From positions 124,001 through 188,000 of the forward strand of contig CAZCUF010000005.1 of assembly GCA_964502095.1 (NCBI GenBank): a stretch of DNA of 64,000 nucleotides, in the 5' to 3' direction. The position numbers and the translations under genes were made by a program. Within the stretch, counting starts at the first letter, position 1. The number at the start of each line of letters is the position of its first letter. The notes below the pieces were generated by a model. That model worked only from the letters and a program-made list of their open reading frames with translations. It did no database searches and was not told the DNA's origin. Origin of the DNA: JACPVF01 sp964502095. GTDB taxonomy: Bacteria; Chloroflexota; Anaerolineae; Anaerolineales; Villigracilaceae. Below, piece after piece: positions 25,033 through 33,512 of this stretch.

Positions 25033-26463
25033 GTGGAAATTATAAAGCGAAATTTTTTAGCGATTTTTCTTTGCGTCACTTCCGCAGTAATTTTATCGAT
25101 TCACACCTATCTGGGCAGTTTCACCCGTCTTATGGCAGATGATTTTTGCTCCGTTTACTACGCCAATCGTCTGGGTATGGCTCGTTATGTGTGGTATTGG
25201 TACCTGAATTGGGGAGGCAGGTATTCGGCCATTGCTGTGGACTCTACCATCGGCTTCATCGGAGCCCATGGGATACGTTTTGTGCCGGCAGCGGTTATTT
25301 TGATATGGATCATTGTTACCTCCATAGCCGTACATCAATTTTTACGCAGGGAAATCGACGCCAATCAGACTCCCTTGTTTTCAATCGCGTTGAGCGGGGT
25401 GGGACTGGCCGTTCTTTTGAGCATAACGCCCATGCCTCAACAGGTACTGTACTGGTGGAACGGCATGAGAACGTATGTTCCAGCGATCATTTGTTTTACC
25501 TTCTACATCGGCTTTTTCCATTGGAGTTTCGGGAAGCTGGACACAAAGATAAAATTGCTTGCTGGCAGTGCATTCAGTTTCCTGCTCGCGTTCTTGAGTG
25601 CAGGCTTCAACGAAACGTTCCTGGAGACGCAATTTCTCTTTTTCTTTGGATTGGCCGGACTGGGAATATTAACCCGGAAATTGCGCTTTACTGACCCATC
25701 CTTTATTCTGCTGGTTACAGCGTTTGCGGCCTCCGCCCTTTCTCTCGTCGTCATGCTGGCTTCACCCGGCACGGCAAATCGCCAGGCATATTTCACTGCG
25801 GCGCCGGGGATCATTCCCATGCTTGATCTTGCATTGAACGGCTATGTAGCCTATTTACGGGAAATTCTCACTGCCGCGGGGAAAGTGACTGCATTAATTG
25901 GTTTGATTCTGACATCCATATGGATGGGCATGGAATCAAAAGAGAAAAATTCCAACGGATGGACGATTCTATTTTTCCTGACGGGCGGCGTTTTTCTTTC
26001 CTTCGCTTCCCTGATTCCATCGGCCTATATATTTTTCGACATGCCTGCGGCACGCACCTACCTCGTCACCTCTTTCTTTTTGGTCGCAAGCCTTTTGGTC
26101 ACAGGGTTGATGTTAGGTAAATGGCTGGCAAACCATGTACATATTTCTTCCATGAACTATGTTCGATCCGGTTTTATCGTTGCCCTGACCCTGTTTGTTT
26201 TGACCTCCACCTGGATCAATGCCGTGTCGCTTTATAAGGACAAAGACACTTATATCAGTTACGCCCAGCGTTGGGATGCCGCAGATGCCGATATCAGGAA
26301 GGCAAAGTTGAACGGCGCGCTCTCCATTGAGATACCTGCGATGAGAAACTGGGCCGGCCTGGATGAGCTGAATAATAATCCAAAGTACTGGGTCACACGT
26401 TGTTACGCGTTGTATTATGACTTTCAGGTGTTTGGCCCAAACCCTGATTTGCTACAACCATAG
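25033..26463 (+). CDS. Polytopic membrane protein, DUF6056-like
   Basis: This 476-aa protein starts at a GTG preceded by GAGGT. About ten to twelve hydrophobic helices run through the chain. The first extracytoplasmic loop has MADDFCSVYYANRLG and YLNWGGRYSAIAVD, resembling DUF6056 proteins, a poorly characterised group with a GT-C glycosyltransferase-like layout. The Asp pair in the first loop would be the catalytic-type residues if that comparison holds. The gene begins 3 bp after the barrel-protein gene and ends 15 bp before herA, so it belongs to the operon. A membrane protein between nurA and herA is unexpected. Confidence 0.7.
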   Translation: MEIIKRNFLAIFLCVTSAVILSIHTYLGSFTRLMADDFCSVYYANRLGMARYVWYWYLNWGGRYSAIAVDSTIGFIGAHGIRFVPAAVILIWIIVTSIAVHQFLRREIDANQTPLFSIALSGVGLAVLLSITPMPQQVLYWWNGMRTYVPAIICFTFYIGFFHWSFGKLDTKIKLLAGSAFSFLLAFLSAGFNETFLETQFLFFFGLAGLGILTRKLRFTDPSFILLVTAFAASALSLVVMLASPGTANRQAYFTAAPGIIPMLDLALNGYVAYLREILTAAGKVTALIGLILTSIWMGMESKEKNSNGWTILFFLTGGVFLSFASLIPSAYIFFDMPAARTYLVTSFFLVASLLVTGLMLGKWLANHVHISSMNYVRSGFIVALTLFVLTSTWINAVSLYKDKDTYISYAQRWDAADADIRKAKLNGALSIEIPAMRNWAGLDELNNNPKYWVTRCYALYYDFQVFGPNPDLLQP

Positions 26464-26478
26464 AATGGAAGGATACGC

Positions 26479-28185
26479 ATGGAACAGCGAACAAAAATCG
26501 GATATTTGGTTGGTGGCGGATTAAAAGAAAATTTTCGAGTGCGATTAACCGTCTCTCCTCAGGAGATTCAGGAGGGAGCATTCGTTGTCATTCAATCGGG
26601 CGAGTGGAATTATTACGGCATCGTCACGGACATCGTCCTCGGCGCGACGGACCCGCGCTTTGCGGATGAGCAGATGGAGGGACGATTCCCGTCGCATATT
26701 TCGAAGGCATTGCATGGACAGACGTTGTATGCGAATCTCGAAGTGTTGCCGAATCTGATGTTGGAGGTGGGACCCGAGTTGGGGACGCCCGCGTACAAAG
26801 ATTGGCAAGGAAAAATTGCGGCAGGGCTGAAAGATGAGCCGCGCATACTGCCCGTCAAGAATGTGCCGCCGCATCACGCGCAGGTATTTTTGGCGAACGA
26901 AGGCGACATCGCGGAAATATTCGGCGACCCGAACGAGAAAGGCAACTTTGTGATCGGGTATACGCGCGAACAGAATCATCCCGTGTGCATTGACATGGAG
27001 AAGTTCGTGCAGAGATCGTCGGGCGTGTTCGGCGCGACTGGCACGGGCAAGTCGTTCCTCACGCGGCTCGTGCTGGCGGGGTTGATGCACTACAACAAAG
27101 CCTCGGTATTCGTGCTGGACATGCACAACGAATATGGCTTTGACGATGTGGCGTCAGACACGAAAAAAGCCGTGACGGGATTGAAGACCAAGTTCAAGTC
27201 CAGAGTAAGAATCGTCGGCTTGGGAGGCGGATCAACCATCCGAGGGCAAGTCCCCGATTTTAATTTGGAGATCTCGACGGGCGACATATCCACAAGCGAC
27301 ATCGAAACGTTGATGCGCGAGTTGAATCTGCGCGACACGACTCCGACGACGCTCAACGCGCTGTACGGTTCGTTCAAGGGCGAATGGTTCGCGCGTTTCA
27401 AAGCGATGAACCGCAAGGAGATCGAAGTCGAGGACGAAAAAGGCAAGATGAAGAAAGTGCCGCATCCCGACAGTGTGGCGGCGTGGGCGAACGAAAACGG
27501 AGTCAATGTGATGGCGGCAGAGGCGCTCTACGAAAAACTGACTCGGCTGTTCGATAAGCCGTATATCGTCGAGAAGCCCGCGGCGGATTCGGTGAAAGAG
27601 ATCATCGCGTCGCTCGAAAACGGACAGCATGTGATCCTGTCGTTCGGCGAACACGAAAGCGATCTCGATTATCTGCTCGTCTCGAATTTGCTCACGCGCA
27701 AGATCCGCAACGCGTGGGAGCATAAGACCAACGCGTTCAGAACGCATGGCAAGGAGGAGCCGCGTCAATTAATTATTGTTGTTGAAGAAGCGCACAAATT
27801 GTTGAACCGCGAGATGGCGGCGCAGACGACGTTCGCCACGATCGCGCGCGAACTCCGCAAGTATTACGTGACGTTGTTGATCGTTGACCAGCGCCCGTCG
27901 CAAATTTATGACGAGGTCATGTCGCAGTTGGGGACGCGCATCTCAGGCTGGCTCGGCGACGAGGACGATATCCACGCCGTGCTTTCGGGTCTCGCGGGAC
28001 GGGAGGCGTTACGCGGCATGTTGGCGCGACTCCAACCGAAGGAGGAAGTTCTCCTGCTCGGCTGGGGAGTGCCGATGCCCCTGCCTGTGCGCTCACGCCG
28101 CTATGACGAGGAGTTTTGGAAGGAGTTGCTTGGCGAGAAGGTGAAACGCACTAAAGAACAAAATATGAAAGAATTAGGTTTTTAG
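26479..28185 (+). CDS. herA: HerA-type hexameric DNA translocase
   Basis: This 568-aa ATPase has an N-terminal HAS-barrel (about residues 15-60) and a DUF87/FtsK-HerA motor. Walker A is GATGTGKS (185-192), the following strand has VFVLDMHNEYG, and the second acidic motif is LIIVVEEAHKLLN. An arginine-finger-like region includes TIARELRKYY and DQRPSQI. HerA hexamers move along duplex DNA and stimulate NurA nuclease in archaeal break repair. Bacterial HerA paired with NurA or other effectors is known in repair and anti-phage roles. It is the last gene of the operon. The ATG is preceded by a GGAAGGA site. Confidence 0.92.
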   Translation: MEQRTKIGYLVGGGLKENFRVRLTVSPQEIQEGAFVVIQSGEWNYYGIVTDIVLGATDPRFADEQMEGRFPSHISKALHGQTLYANLEVLPNLMLEVGPELGTPAYKDWQGKIAAGLKDEPRILPVKNVPPHHAQVFLANEGDIAEIFGDPNEKGNFVIGYTREQNHPVCIDMEKFVQRSSGVFGATGTGKSFLTRLVLAGLMHYNKASVFVLDMHNEYGFDDVASDTKKAVTGLKTKFKSRVRIVGLGGGSTIRGQVPDFNLEISTGDISTSDIETLMRELNLRDTTPTTLNALYGSFKGEWFARFKAMNRKEIEVEDEKGKMKKVPHPDSVAAWANENGVNVMAAEALYEKLTRLFDKPYIVEKPAADSVKEIIASLENGQHVILSFGEHESDLDYLLVSNLLTRKIRNAWEHKTNAFRTHGKEEPRQLIIVVEEAHKLLNREMAAQTTFATIARELRKYYVTLLIVDQRPSQIYDEVMSQLGTRISGWLGDEDDIHAVLSGLAGREALRGMLARLQPKEEVLLLGWGVPMPLPVRSRRYDEEFWKELLGEKVKRTKEQNMKELGF

Positions 28186-28355
28186 GAGCAGAATTTGCCT
28201 GTCCCGTCGAAGGCGGGGAAGGAGTTGGGGTTTTAGTTAACCACGAAGCACGCTAAGGGCGCGACCCCCATGCTGGGGGCTTAGGTTTTTGCCATGGATA
28301 CTTCGACACTCCTTTCAGTCGCAGTACAAGTTTCACGGATTAGCACGGATTGAAA
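28186..28355. repeat. Intergenic patch of decayed repeats after herA
   Basis: No gene is seen. The stretch contains CCACGAAGCACGCTAAGG, a CCCCCA-TGC-TGGGGG hairpin followed by GCTTAGGTTTTT (28265-28290), CTTCGACACTCCTTTCAG and TTTCACGGATTAGCACGGAT. These resemble short dispersed intergenic repeats of environmental genomes; that comparison is from memory. The hairpin with its T run may terminate the herA transcript. Confidence 0.45.
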
Positions 28356-28592
28356 ATGAAAAAGATGTATCCAAAACTTAAGCCGACAAAGATAAAATGG
28401 GATGGAAATAGAATTGTCGGTTGCCAAAGCGCAAACCATGCTTCATGCAAAGGCGATCTTTGGGAATGCAAACGATGTCATAAAGTTGTTTGTTGGGAAG
28501 AAGGCTCAGTAGACTTGATTGACTTATGCGATAATTGTTGGCATGATGTTCGGGTTTTAGGAAATGATCTGCATTTGGAGAATGCCCTATGA
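28356..28592 (+). CDS. Small Cys-rich zinc-ribbon-like protein
   Basis: This 78-aa basic protein starts at the ATG at 28356; a TTG two codons earlier is also in frame. It has two CxxC knuckles (CKRC and CDNC) plus further Cys (GCQSANHASCKG, VVCWEE), a pattern consistent with one or two zinc sites. Base composition is much more AT-rich than the flanking operon. Its stop overlaps the start of the next gene (ATGA-type overlap), so the pair is translationally coupled. Function unknown. Confidence 0.65.
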   Translation: MKKMYPKLKPTKIKWDGNRIVGCQSANHASCKGDLWECKRCHKVVCWEEGSVDLIDLCDNCWHDVRVLGNDLHLENAL

Positions 28593-29314
28593 AACAACAT
28601 GAAGCAGTTATTTTGGCGATGAAACAAAATGGCGGTTATGCAACGCTTGGTCAACTGTATCAAACTGCTCCGAGAATTTCTGGAAGTAAATGGAGAACAA
28701 AGACTCCTTTTGCGAGTATTCGTCGAATCGTTCAGCAACACAATGATTTTTTCAAGATACGCCCTGGACTTTGGGCATTAAGTTCTGAAAAAGACAAGGT
28801 TCTTCGTCTGTTTGCAAGTGAGGGGACAAAGCCAAAGGAAAGAGAATATTCCCATTATTTTTATCAGGGCTTGGTTGCCGAAATCGGGAATTTACAAGGT
28901 TTTAAAACATATGTTCCTGCCCAAGATAGAAACAAGCCTTTCGCTGAACAGAAATTGGGCAACGTCACAACGGTTTCAGAATTTTATGAATTTACATACT
29001 CTGATGTTTTACGAAGAGCTAAAACGATTGATGTTACTTGGTTCAACGACAGACGGTTTCCAAGTTCGGTATTTGAAATTGAGCATTCAACTGATATTCA
29101 AAACTCTTTGCTGAAGTTCGTAGAATTACAAGATTTCAGAACAAAGTTTTATATCGTTGCAGACAGTAGGAGAAAAGCAGAGTTTGACAACAAAATTTCT
29201 TTTTATGCGTTTAGCTCAATTAAACCTTATGTGAAATTCTGGGATTACGATTCGGTTTTAGATATACATGGCAAAGTAGTTGCTAGCAATCTTGCGGTCA
29301 AGGAAGTGTTATGA
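28589..29314 (+). CDS. Winged-helix plus restriction-nuclease-like protein
   Basis: This 241-aa protein begins with a winged-helix-like domain (residues 5-66: ILAMKQNGGYATLGQLY, then FASIRRIVQQ and IRPGLWALS). The C-terminal half has a pattern compatible with a PD-(D/E)xK nuclease core: IDVTWF with Asp148, then VFEIEHSTDIQ with Glu163 and Glu165, followed by a helix (SLLKFVELQDF) and a FYIVAD strand. A canonical Lys is not obvious, so activity is uncertain. The combination resembles small restriction or defence nucleases. The gene overlaps both neighbours by 4 bp and is AT-rich, suggesting horizontal acquisition. Confidence 0.6.
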   Translation: MKQHEAVILAMKQNGGYATLGQLYQTAPRISGSKWRTKTPFASIRRIVQQHNDFFKIRPGLWALSSEKDKVLRLFASEGTKPKEREYSHYFYQGLVAEIGNLQGFKTYVPAQDRNKPFAEQKLGNVTTVSEFYEFTYSDVLRRAKTIDVTWFNDRRFPSSVFEIEHSTDIQNSLLKFVELQDFRTKFYIVADSRRKAEFDNKISFYAFSSIKPYVKFWDYDSVLDIHGKVVASNLAVKEVL

Positions 29315-29544
29315 AGGTCTCTCTTGAAGATAATCTTGAATTTGAGTTTTTTCAAATTGAAGAACTCAAAACCGCAGAACAATATGCCAAAGAGATAGAT
29401 GGCTTGATTTATTCGTGGAAAACAACGGGAAAATCAAATTGGCTGGAAAAAAGCGTATCTGTCGTGGATGTTTTAGGACTTGCGGTGCTTCCAAAGAACT
29501 TGCCTGATTGGATTGATTTACCAGATGATGCTGAAGAACGATGA
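29311..29544 (+). CDS. Small acidic protein of the AT-rich cassette
   Basis: This 77-aa protein is coupled to the previous gene by an ATGA overlap. It is acidic, without signal peptide or Cys, and ends in DLPDDAEER. It could be a partner or inhibitor of the nuclease-like protein, judged only from size and overlap. No family is recognised. A strong terminator follows immediately. Confidence 0.55.
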   Translation: MKVSLEDNLEFEFFQIEELKTAEQYAKEIDGLIYSWKTTGKSNWLEKSVSVVDVLGLAVLPKNLPDWIDLPDDAEER

Positions 29545-29545
29545 G

Positions 29546-29580
29546 AAAACACTGGACTGAACAAGTCCAGTGTTTTCTGT
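29546..29580 (+). terminator. Rho-independent terminator of the AT-rich cassette
   Basis: AAAACACTGGACT (29546-29558) and AGTCCAGTGTTTT (29564-29576) form a perfect 13-bp stem with a 5-nt loop and T-rich end. Confidence 0.9.
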
Positions 29581-29678
29581 TGCAAATTGACCTCGCCCCA
29601 CCATTCCCTCCCTATTTTGTCCCCGGACTCTGTGCGATAATTCAACTTATATAAGTCCATTATGAAATGGAGGCCCGT

Positions 29679-30653
29679 GTGACGCAAGATACCATCCCTG
29701 CGGACGAAGTCCGTTTTTTTAGCGGCAGCTCGAACCGGCCCCTGGCCGCCAGCATCGCGGCCGAACTGGGCGTGCCGCTCGACGAAACACATATCAACCG
29801 CTTCAGCAACGACAATCTGTATATTCAATTGGGCGCCAGCGTTCGTTACCGCCGCGTCTATCTTGTTCAGTCACTCTCACAGCCGGTCAACGACCATCTC
29901 GTGGAACTGTTGATGATGCTGGATATTGCGCGCGGCGCGGCCGCCTCGGAAGTGCATGCCATCATCCCTTATTTTTCCTTTGGCCGTTCGGATAAAAAGG
30001 ACAAACCGCGTATTTCCATTACCGCTCGCCTCGTCGCGGACCTGTTGAAGACGGCCGGCGCCACGCACGTGATGAGCATGATGTTCCATTCGCCGCAGGT
30101 GCACGGTTTCTTCGGCCTGCCCACCGATCATTTGAACAGCCGGCGCGTGTTCGAACAATATCTCAAACAACGCGACCTGCACGATGCGCTGGTGGTTTCG
30201 CCGGATATGGGGCAGGCTAAATCGGCGGCGCGCTTTGCGGCTGAATTGGGACTTCCCATTGCGGCCGGAAACAAGGAACGCGTCTCCGACAGCGAAGTGC
30301 GCATCAACGGTTTGGTAGGCGATAAAGTCACGGGGCATCAACGCGCCCTGATCTATGACGATGAGATCGCCACCGGCGGTTCGATCTTTGAACTGAGTCG
30401 TTTGCTGATTCAGGAAGGCGTGGAGGATATTCTCGTGTTGTGCACGCACGGCGTGTTCACGCGCGGCGGACTCGAACGGCTGACCGCAGTCCCGCAGATC
30501 AGTGAGATCATCACCACCGATACGGTTTACATTCCGCCCGAAACGCGTCATCCCAAGCTCAAAGTGTTATCGGTGGCGCCGATCTTTGCCGCGTCCCTCC
30601 GCCGCAACTTTCACCGCGAATCGCTTAGCGACCTGTTTGTCTATGGTGAATAA
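29679..30653 (+). CDS. prs: Ribose-phosphate pyrophosphokinase
   Basis: This enzyme makes PRPP from ribose 5-phosphate and ATP for nucleotide, His and Trp synthesis. SGSSNRPLAASIAAELG opens the first phosphoribosyltransferase-like domain. RFSNDNLYIQLGASVR, IIPYFSFGRSDKKD and the PRPP loop LIYDDEIATGGSI follow. The catalytic Arg/Lys flap RSDKKDKPR is present. The PRPP loop differs from the commoner VDDMIDTAGT and suggests a divergent subgroup. A GTG at 29679 sits 5 nt after GGAGG and is preferred; an in-frame ATG at 29667 lacks a ribosome site. A membrane-protein gene follows without a gap. Confidence 0.9.
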   Translation: MTQDTIPADEVRFFSGSSNRPLAASIAAELGVPLDETHINRFSNDNLYIQLGASVRYRRVYLVQSLSQPVNDHLVELLMMLDIARGAAASEVHAIIPYFSFGRSDKKDKPRISITARLVADLLKTAGATHVMSMMFHSPQVHGFFGLPTDHLNSRRVFEQYLKQRDLHDALVVSPDMGQAKSAARFAAELGLPIAAGNKERVSDSEVRINGLVGDKVTGHQRALIYDDEIATGGSIFELSRLLIQEGVEDILVLCTHGVFTRGGLERLTAVPQISEIITTDTVYIPPETRHPKLKVLSVAPIFAASLRRNFHRESLSDLFVYGE

Positions 30654-30654
30654 A

Positions 30655-31092
30655 ATGGAATTAATTCTGCTTATCATTGCCATCGGCCTGGCAGGCGGCG
30701 TGGCGGTGGGGTTGCAAAGTCCGCTGGCGAGCCTGCTCACACAACGGCTGGGCACGTTCGAGAGTATTTTCATCGTTCATCTCGGCGGCGCGGCGTTTGC
30801 TTTGATTCCGCTGTTGTTTCAGCGCGGTGGAAAACTGGCCGAATGGCGTGATGCGCCGTGGTATGCGCTGGCGGCCGGTATTTTTGGCCTGGTGGTGATC
30901 GCCGCGGTGAGTTACATGATTCCGCGTGTGGGTGTGGCCGCCTCCATTGTAACTATTGTGGCCGGCCAGCTTTTGGTGGGAACAATCCTCGATCATTTTG
31001 GCTGGCTGGGCGCGGCAGAGCGGCTATTGGACCCGACGCGCGCGTTGGGTTTGATTGTGGTGATGGCGGGAGTCTGGCTGACGGTGAAATGA
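30655..31092 (+). CDS. DUF606/EamA-like small membrane protein
   Basis: This 145-aa protein has five hydrophobic helices and resembles DUF606 (YdcZ) members of the drug/metabolite transporter clan. It opens with LILLIIAIGLAGGVAVGLQSP, later has VIAAVSYMIPRVGVAAS, and ends with a GLIVVMAGVWL helix. Such half-size proteins usually form dimers. The substrate is unknown. The ATG at 30655 directly follows the prs stop; another in-frame ATG at 30643 overlaps prs. It is probably co-transcribed with prs. Confidence 0.75.
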   Translation: MELILLIIAIGLAGGVAVGLQSPLASLLTQRLGTFESIFIVHLGGAAFALIPLLFQRGGKLAEWRDAPWYALAAGIFGLVVIAAVSYMIPRVGVAASIVTIVAGQLLVGTILDHFGWLGAAERLLDPTRALGLIVVMAGVWLTVK

Positions 31093-31155
31093 ATTCTTTG
31101 GCGCAATAGCCTGCATTGAACCTGTCGAAATATTGCAGAGACGCCGGTAAGCTTT

Positions 31156-31695
31156 TTATTCGCCGCTTTTATGGGTCATAGCCGAATAGAATTCTCTCAG
31201 AAAATGTGACGGGACCTTTTTCAACAAACGCGGCGGGCTGAACCCGGCTTTGGATGCCAGTAATTGGAACGATTCGAACGTCAATGGATATGGAACCCAT
31301 ACGTTGCCTCTATCTGTGTTGTATTCGACCAGCAAGAGCGAACCGTTCGATTTGAGAAACGCCCGAACGTGCTTCAGAATCTTTTCCTTGTCATTGAAGA
31401 AGTGCAGTGAATTGGCCATTACGATGCCGTCGAGCGGAGGAAGATTCATGGGGCGCGAGAAATCCTCGTTTAACGGAATCAGGTTGAGGTCCGAATGGAA
31501 GCGGGCGCGGTGCGCCTCCTCCAATTCGGCGAGCCGCGTACGATCCCGATCCACCGCATAAATGACGGCCTCAGGCCCGGTCAGTTGGCGCAAAGCCAGT
31601 GTGAACGCGCCGCTCCCCGCGCCGAAGTCCGCATAGATTCCACCCTGCTTTAAATCCGCCGGCTTCAAGAGCGCGACATGATCGGAATGATTCAT
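31156..31695 (-). CDS. Class I SAM-dependent methyltransferase
   Basis: This 179-aa protein has the Rossmann methyltransferase core: YADFGAGSGAFTLAL is the SAM-binding loop, VIYAVDRDRTRLAEL supplies the acidic residue after strand 2, and LDGIVMANSLHFFND is motif IV. It is short, with no obvious target-recognition domain. The substrate may be a small molecule or a protein. It is divergent from polX, with 47 bp between the start codons. Confidence 0.82.
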   Translation of the reverse strand: MNHSDHVALLKPADLKQGGIYADFGAGSGAFTLALRQLTGPEAVIYAVDRDRTRLAELEEAHRARFHSDLNLIPLNEDFSRPMNLPPLDGIVMANSLHFFNDKEKILKHVRAFLKSNGSLLLVEYNTDRGNVWVPYPLTFESFQLLASKAGFSPPRLLKKVPSHFLREFYSAMTHKSGE

Positions 31696-31720
31696 TCGCC
31701 GATGGTATCATGAAAGCACG

Positions 31721-31726
31721 TATAAT
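31721..31726 (+). promoter_or_regulatory. -10 element before polX
   Basis: A perfect TATAAT lies 16 bp upstream of the polX ATG, so the transcript would begin close to the ribosome site (GAGGTG). No clear -35 hexamer is present. Confidence 0.4.
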
Positions 31727-31742
31727 CGCTTTGAGGTGCCTT

Positions 31743-33470
31743 ATGCTGAACAATCGCCAGCTTGCGGATACGTTCAATCTGATTGCGGATTTGGTCGAGA
31801 TCAAAGGCGAGGTTATTTATGTCATTCTGGCTTATCGCAAAGCCGCCGAGAGCCTCGCCAGCCTGCCGCGCGAAGCCAGCGAATATTGGAAGGAAGACAG
31901 ACTGCGCGAGATTCCCGGTGTGGGCAAAGCCATTGCGGAGAAGATTGATGAACTACTCGGCACGGGCAAGCTGGAGTTCTTCGAGAAATTAAAAAAGGAA
32001 GTGCCGCCCAGTCTGGCCGAATGGTTGAAAGTTCCGGGACTCGGCCCGAAGAAGATCGCCCTGATCTGGAAATCGCTGAACATTACGACTCTGGCTCAAT
32101 TGGATAAGGCCGCGCATGAAGGCCGACTGCATAACCTGCCCGGCTTGGGCGCGAAATCGGAACAGCAGATCATTGCGGGGATCGAATCGCTGGCGCGGCG
32201 TTCGGGGAGGATTCCGCTTGGGCGCGCATACCCGCTGGCGCAGGAGATCATCGTCCAACTCAAAAAAGTGCAGGGCGTTGTGGACGCACAGCCGGCCGGA
32301 AGCCTGCGAAGGATGCGTTCGACTATCGGCGATATTGATATTCTGGTTGCCTCCAAAGATTCCAAACCTGTGATGGAAGCCTTTACGACTCTGCCGGGCG
32401 TCTCGCGTGTGTTGGGCAAAGGCGAGACAAAATCCAGCATCGAATTCAGCGACGGCGTGCGCGCGCAAGTGTGGGTGCATCCGCCGGAAAAATTCGGCAC
32501 GGCCCTGCAATATGCCACCGGCTCGAAGGATCATAATGTGCAGTTGCGCCAGCTCGCGCTCGAAAAGGGTCTGTCGCTTTCGGAACATTCGTTTACGCGC
32601 CTGAAAGATGAAAAGGAAATCTTTTGCGCGTCCGAAGAGGCCGTGTATAAAACGCTCGGCCTGCCGTGGATTCCGCCTGAATTGCGCGAAGACCGCGGCG
32701 AAGTGCAGGCGGCGAAAGCAAATAAACTGCCGAGGCTAATCGAAGTCAAAGATATCAAAGCCGATCTGCAAATGCACTCCACGTGGAGCGACGGAAAATT
32801 ATCCACGCTCGAAATGGCGCGCTCTGCCGCGCAGCGCGGCATGAAAGTCATCGCGTTCACCGACCATTCGGCCAGCCTCGGCGTGACCGGCGGTTTGAGC
32901 ATGGAGGATCATAAAAAACAGGCGGCTGAGATCAAAAAAATTCAAAAGCAACTCGGCGATGAGATTCTCGTTTTGCACGCTACGGAAGTGGAGATCAAAG
33001 CCGACGGCGCTTTGGATTATCCCGATGAATTTCTGGCCCGCCTCGATTTGGTGCTGGCTTCGCTTCATACCAGCCTGCGACAGCCTCGCGAGAGAGTTAC
33101 ACAACGCATGCTTAAGGCCATCCGTAATCCGCATGTGGATATTATCGGTCATCCCACGGGACGGCTGATTCCGGATCGGGAGGGCGCGGACCTCGACATG
33201 GATGCGGTGCTGACCGCCGCGGCGGAGACAGGTGTCGCGCTGGAAATTAATGCCAGTCCCTATCGCCTCGATCTGGACGATGTGTATGCCCGCCGGGCAA
33301 AAGAATTGGGCATTCCCCTCAGCATCAACACCGACGCGCACTCCGAGGAGGATATGGATATGAGATTCTATGGCGTTGCCATCGCCCGCCGCGCCTGGCT
33401 GGAGCCGAAGGATGTGATCAACTGCTGGCCGCAAAAGAAATTGCTGGGTTGGTTGAAAGAACGAGGTTGA
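31743..33470 (+). CDS. polX: DNA polymerase X with PHP exonuclease domain
   Basis: The ATG at 31743 follows GAGGTG. This 575-aa protein has the standard bacterial PolX order. An N-terminal helix-hairpin-helix lyase-like domain contains IPGVGKAIAEKIDE and VPGLGPKKIALIW. A nucleotidyltransferase palm follows with GSLRRM and GDIDIL. A C-terminal PHP domain begins DLQMHSTWSDGK and contains FTDHSA, LHATEVEI, SLHTS, IGHPTGR and NTDAHSEE, which hold its metal ligands. It should perform gap-filling in base excision repair, with 3'-5' exonuclease activity from the PHP domain. Confidence 0.94.
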   Translation: MLNNRQLADTFNLIADLVEIKGEVIYVILAYRKAAESLASLPREASEYWKEDRLREIPGVGKAIAEKIDELLGTGKLEFFEKLKKEVPPSLAEWLKVPGLGPKKIALIWKSLNITTLAQLDKAAHEGRLHNLPGLGAKSEQQIIAGIESLARRSGRIPLGRAYPLAQEIIVQLKKVQGVVDAQPAGSLRRMRSTIGDIDILVASKDSKPVMEAFTTLPGVSRVLGKGETKSSIEFSDGVRAQVWVHPPEKFGTALQYATGSKDHNVQLRQLALEKGLSLSEHSFTRLKDEKEIFCASEEAVYKTLGLPWIPPELREDRGEVQAAKANKLPRLIEVKDIKADLQMHSTWSDGKLSTLEMARSAAQRGMKVIAFTDHSASLGVTGGLSMEDHKKQAAEIKKIQKQLGDEILVLHATEVEIKADGALDYPDEFLARLDLVLASLHTSLRQPRERVTQRMLKAIRNPHVDIIGHPTGRLIPDREGADLDMDAVLTAAAETGVALEINASPYRLDLDDVYARRAKELGIPLSINTDAHSEEDMDMRFYGVAIARRAWLEPKDVINCWPQKKLLGWLKERG

Positions 33471-33512
33471 GCTTTCCCGCCCGCATCTCTGCTTTTACAT
33501 CATGGAGAAGAT

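Noticed and set aside
28356..29544. Simple toxin-antitoxin interpretation of the AT-rich cassette
   Set aside because: Gene sizes and order do not match a known toxin-antitoxin family, and a three-gene coupled unit with a winged-helix/nuclease-like protein fits a restriction-like module at least as well.
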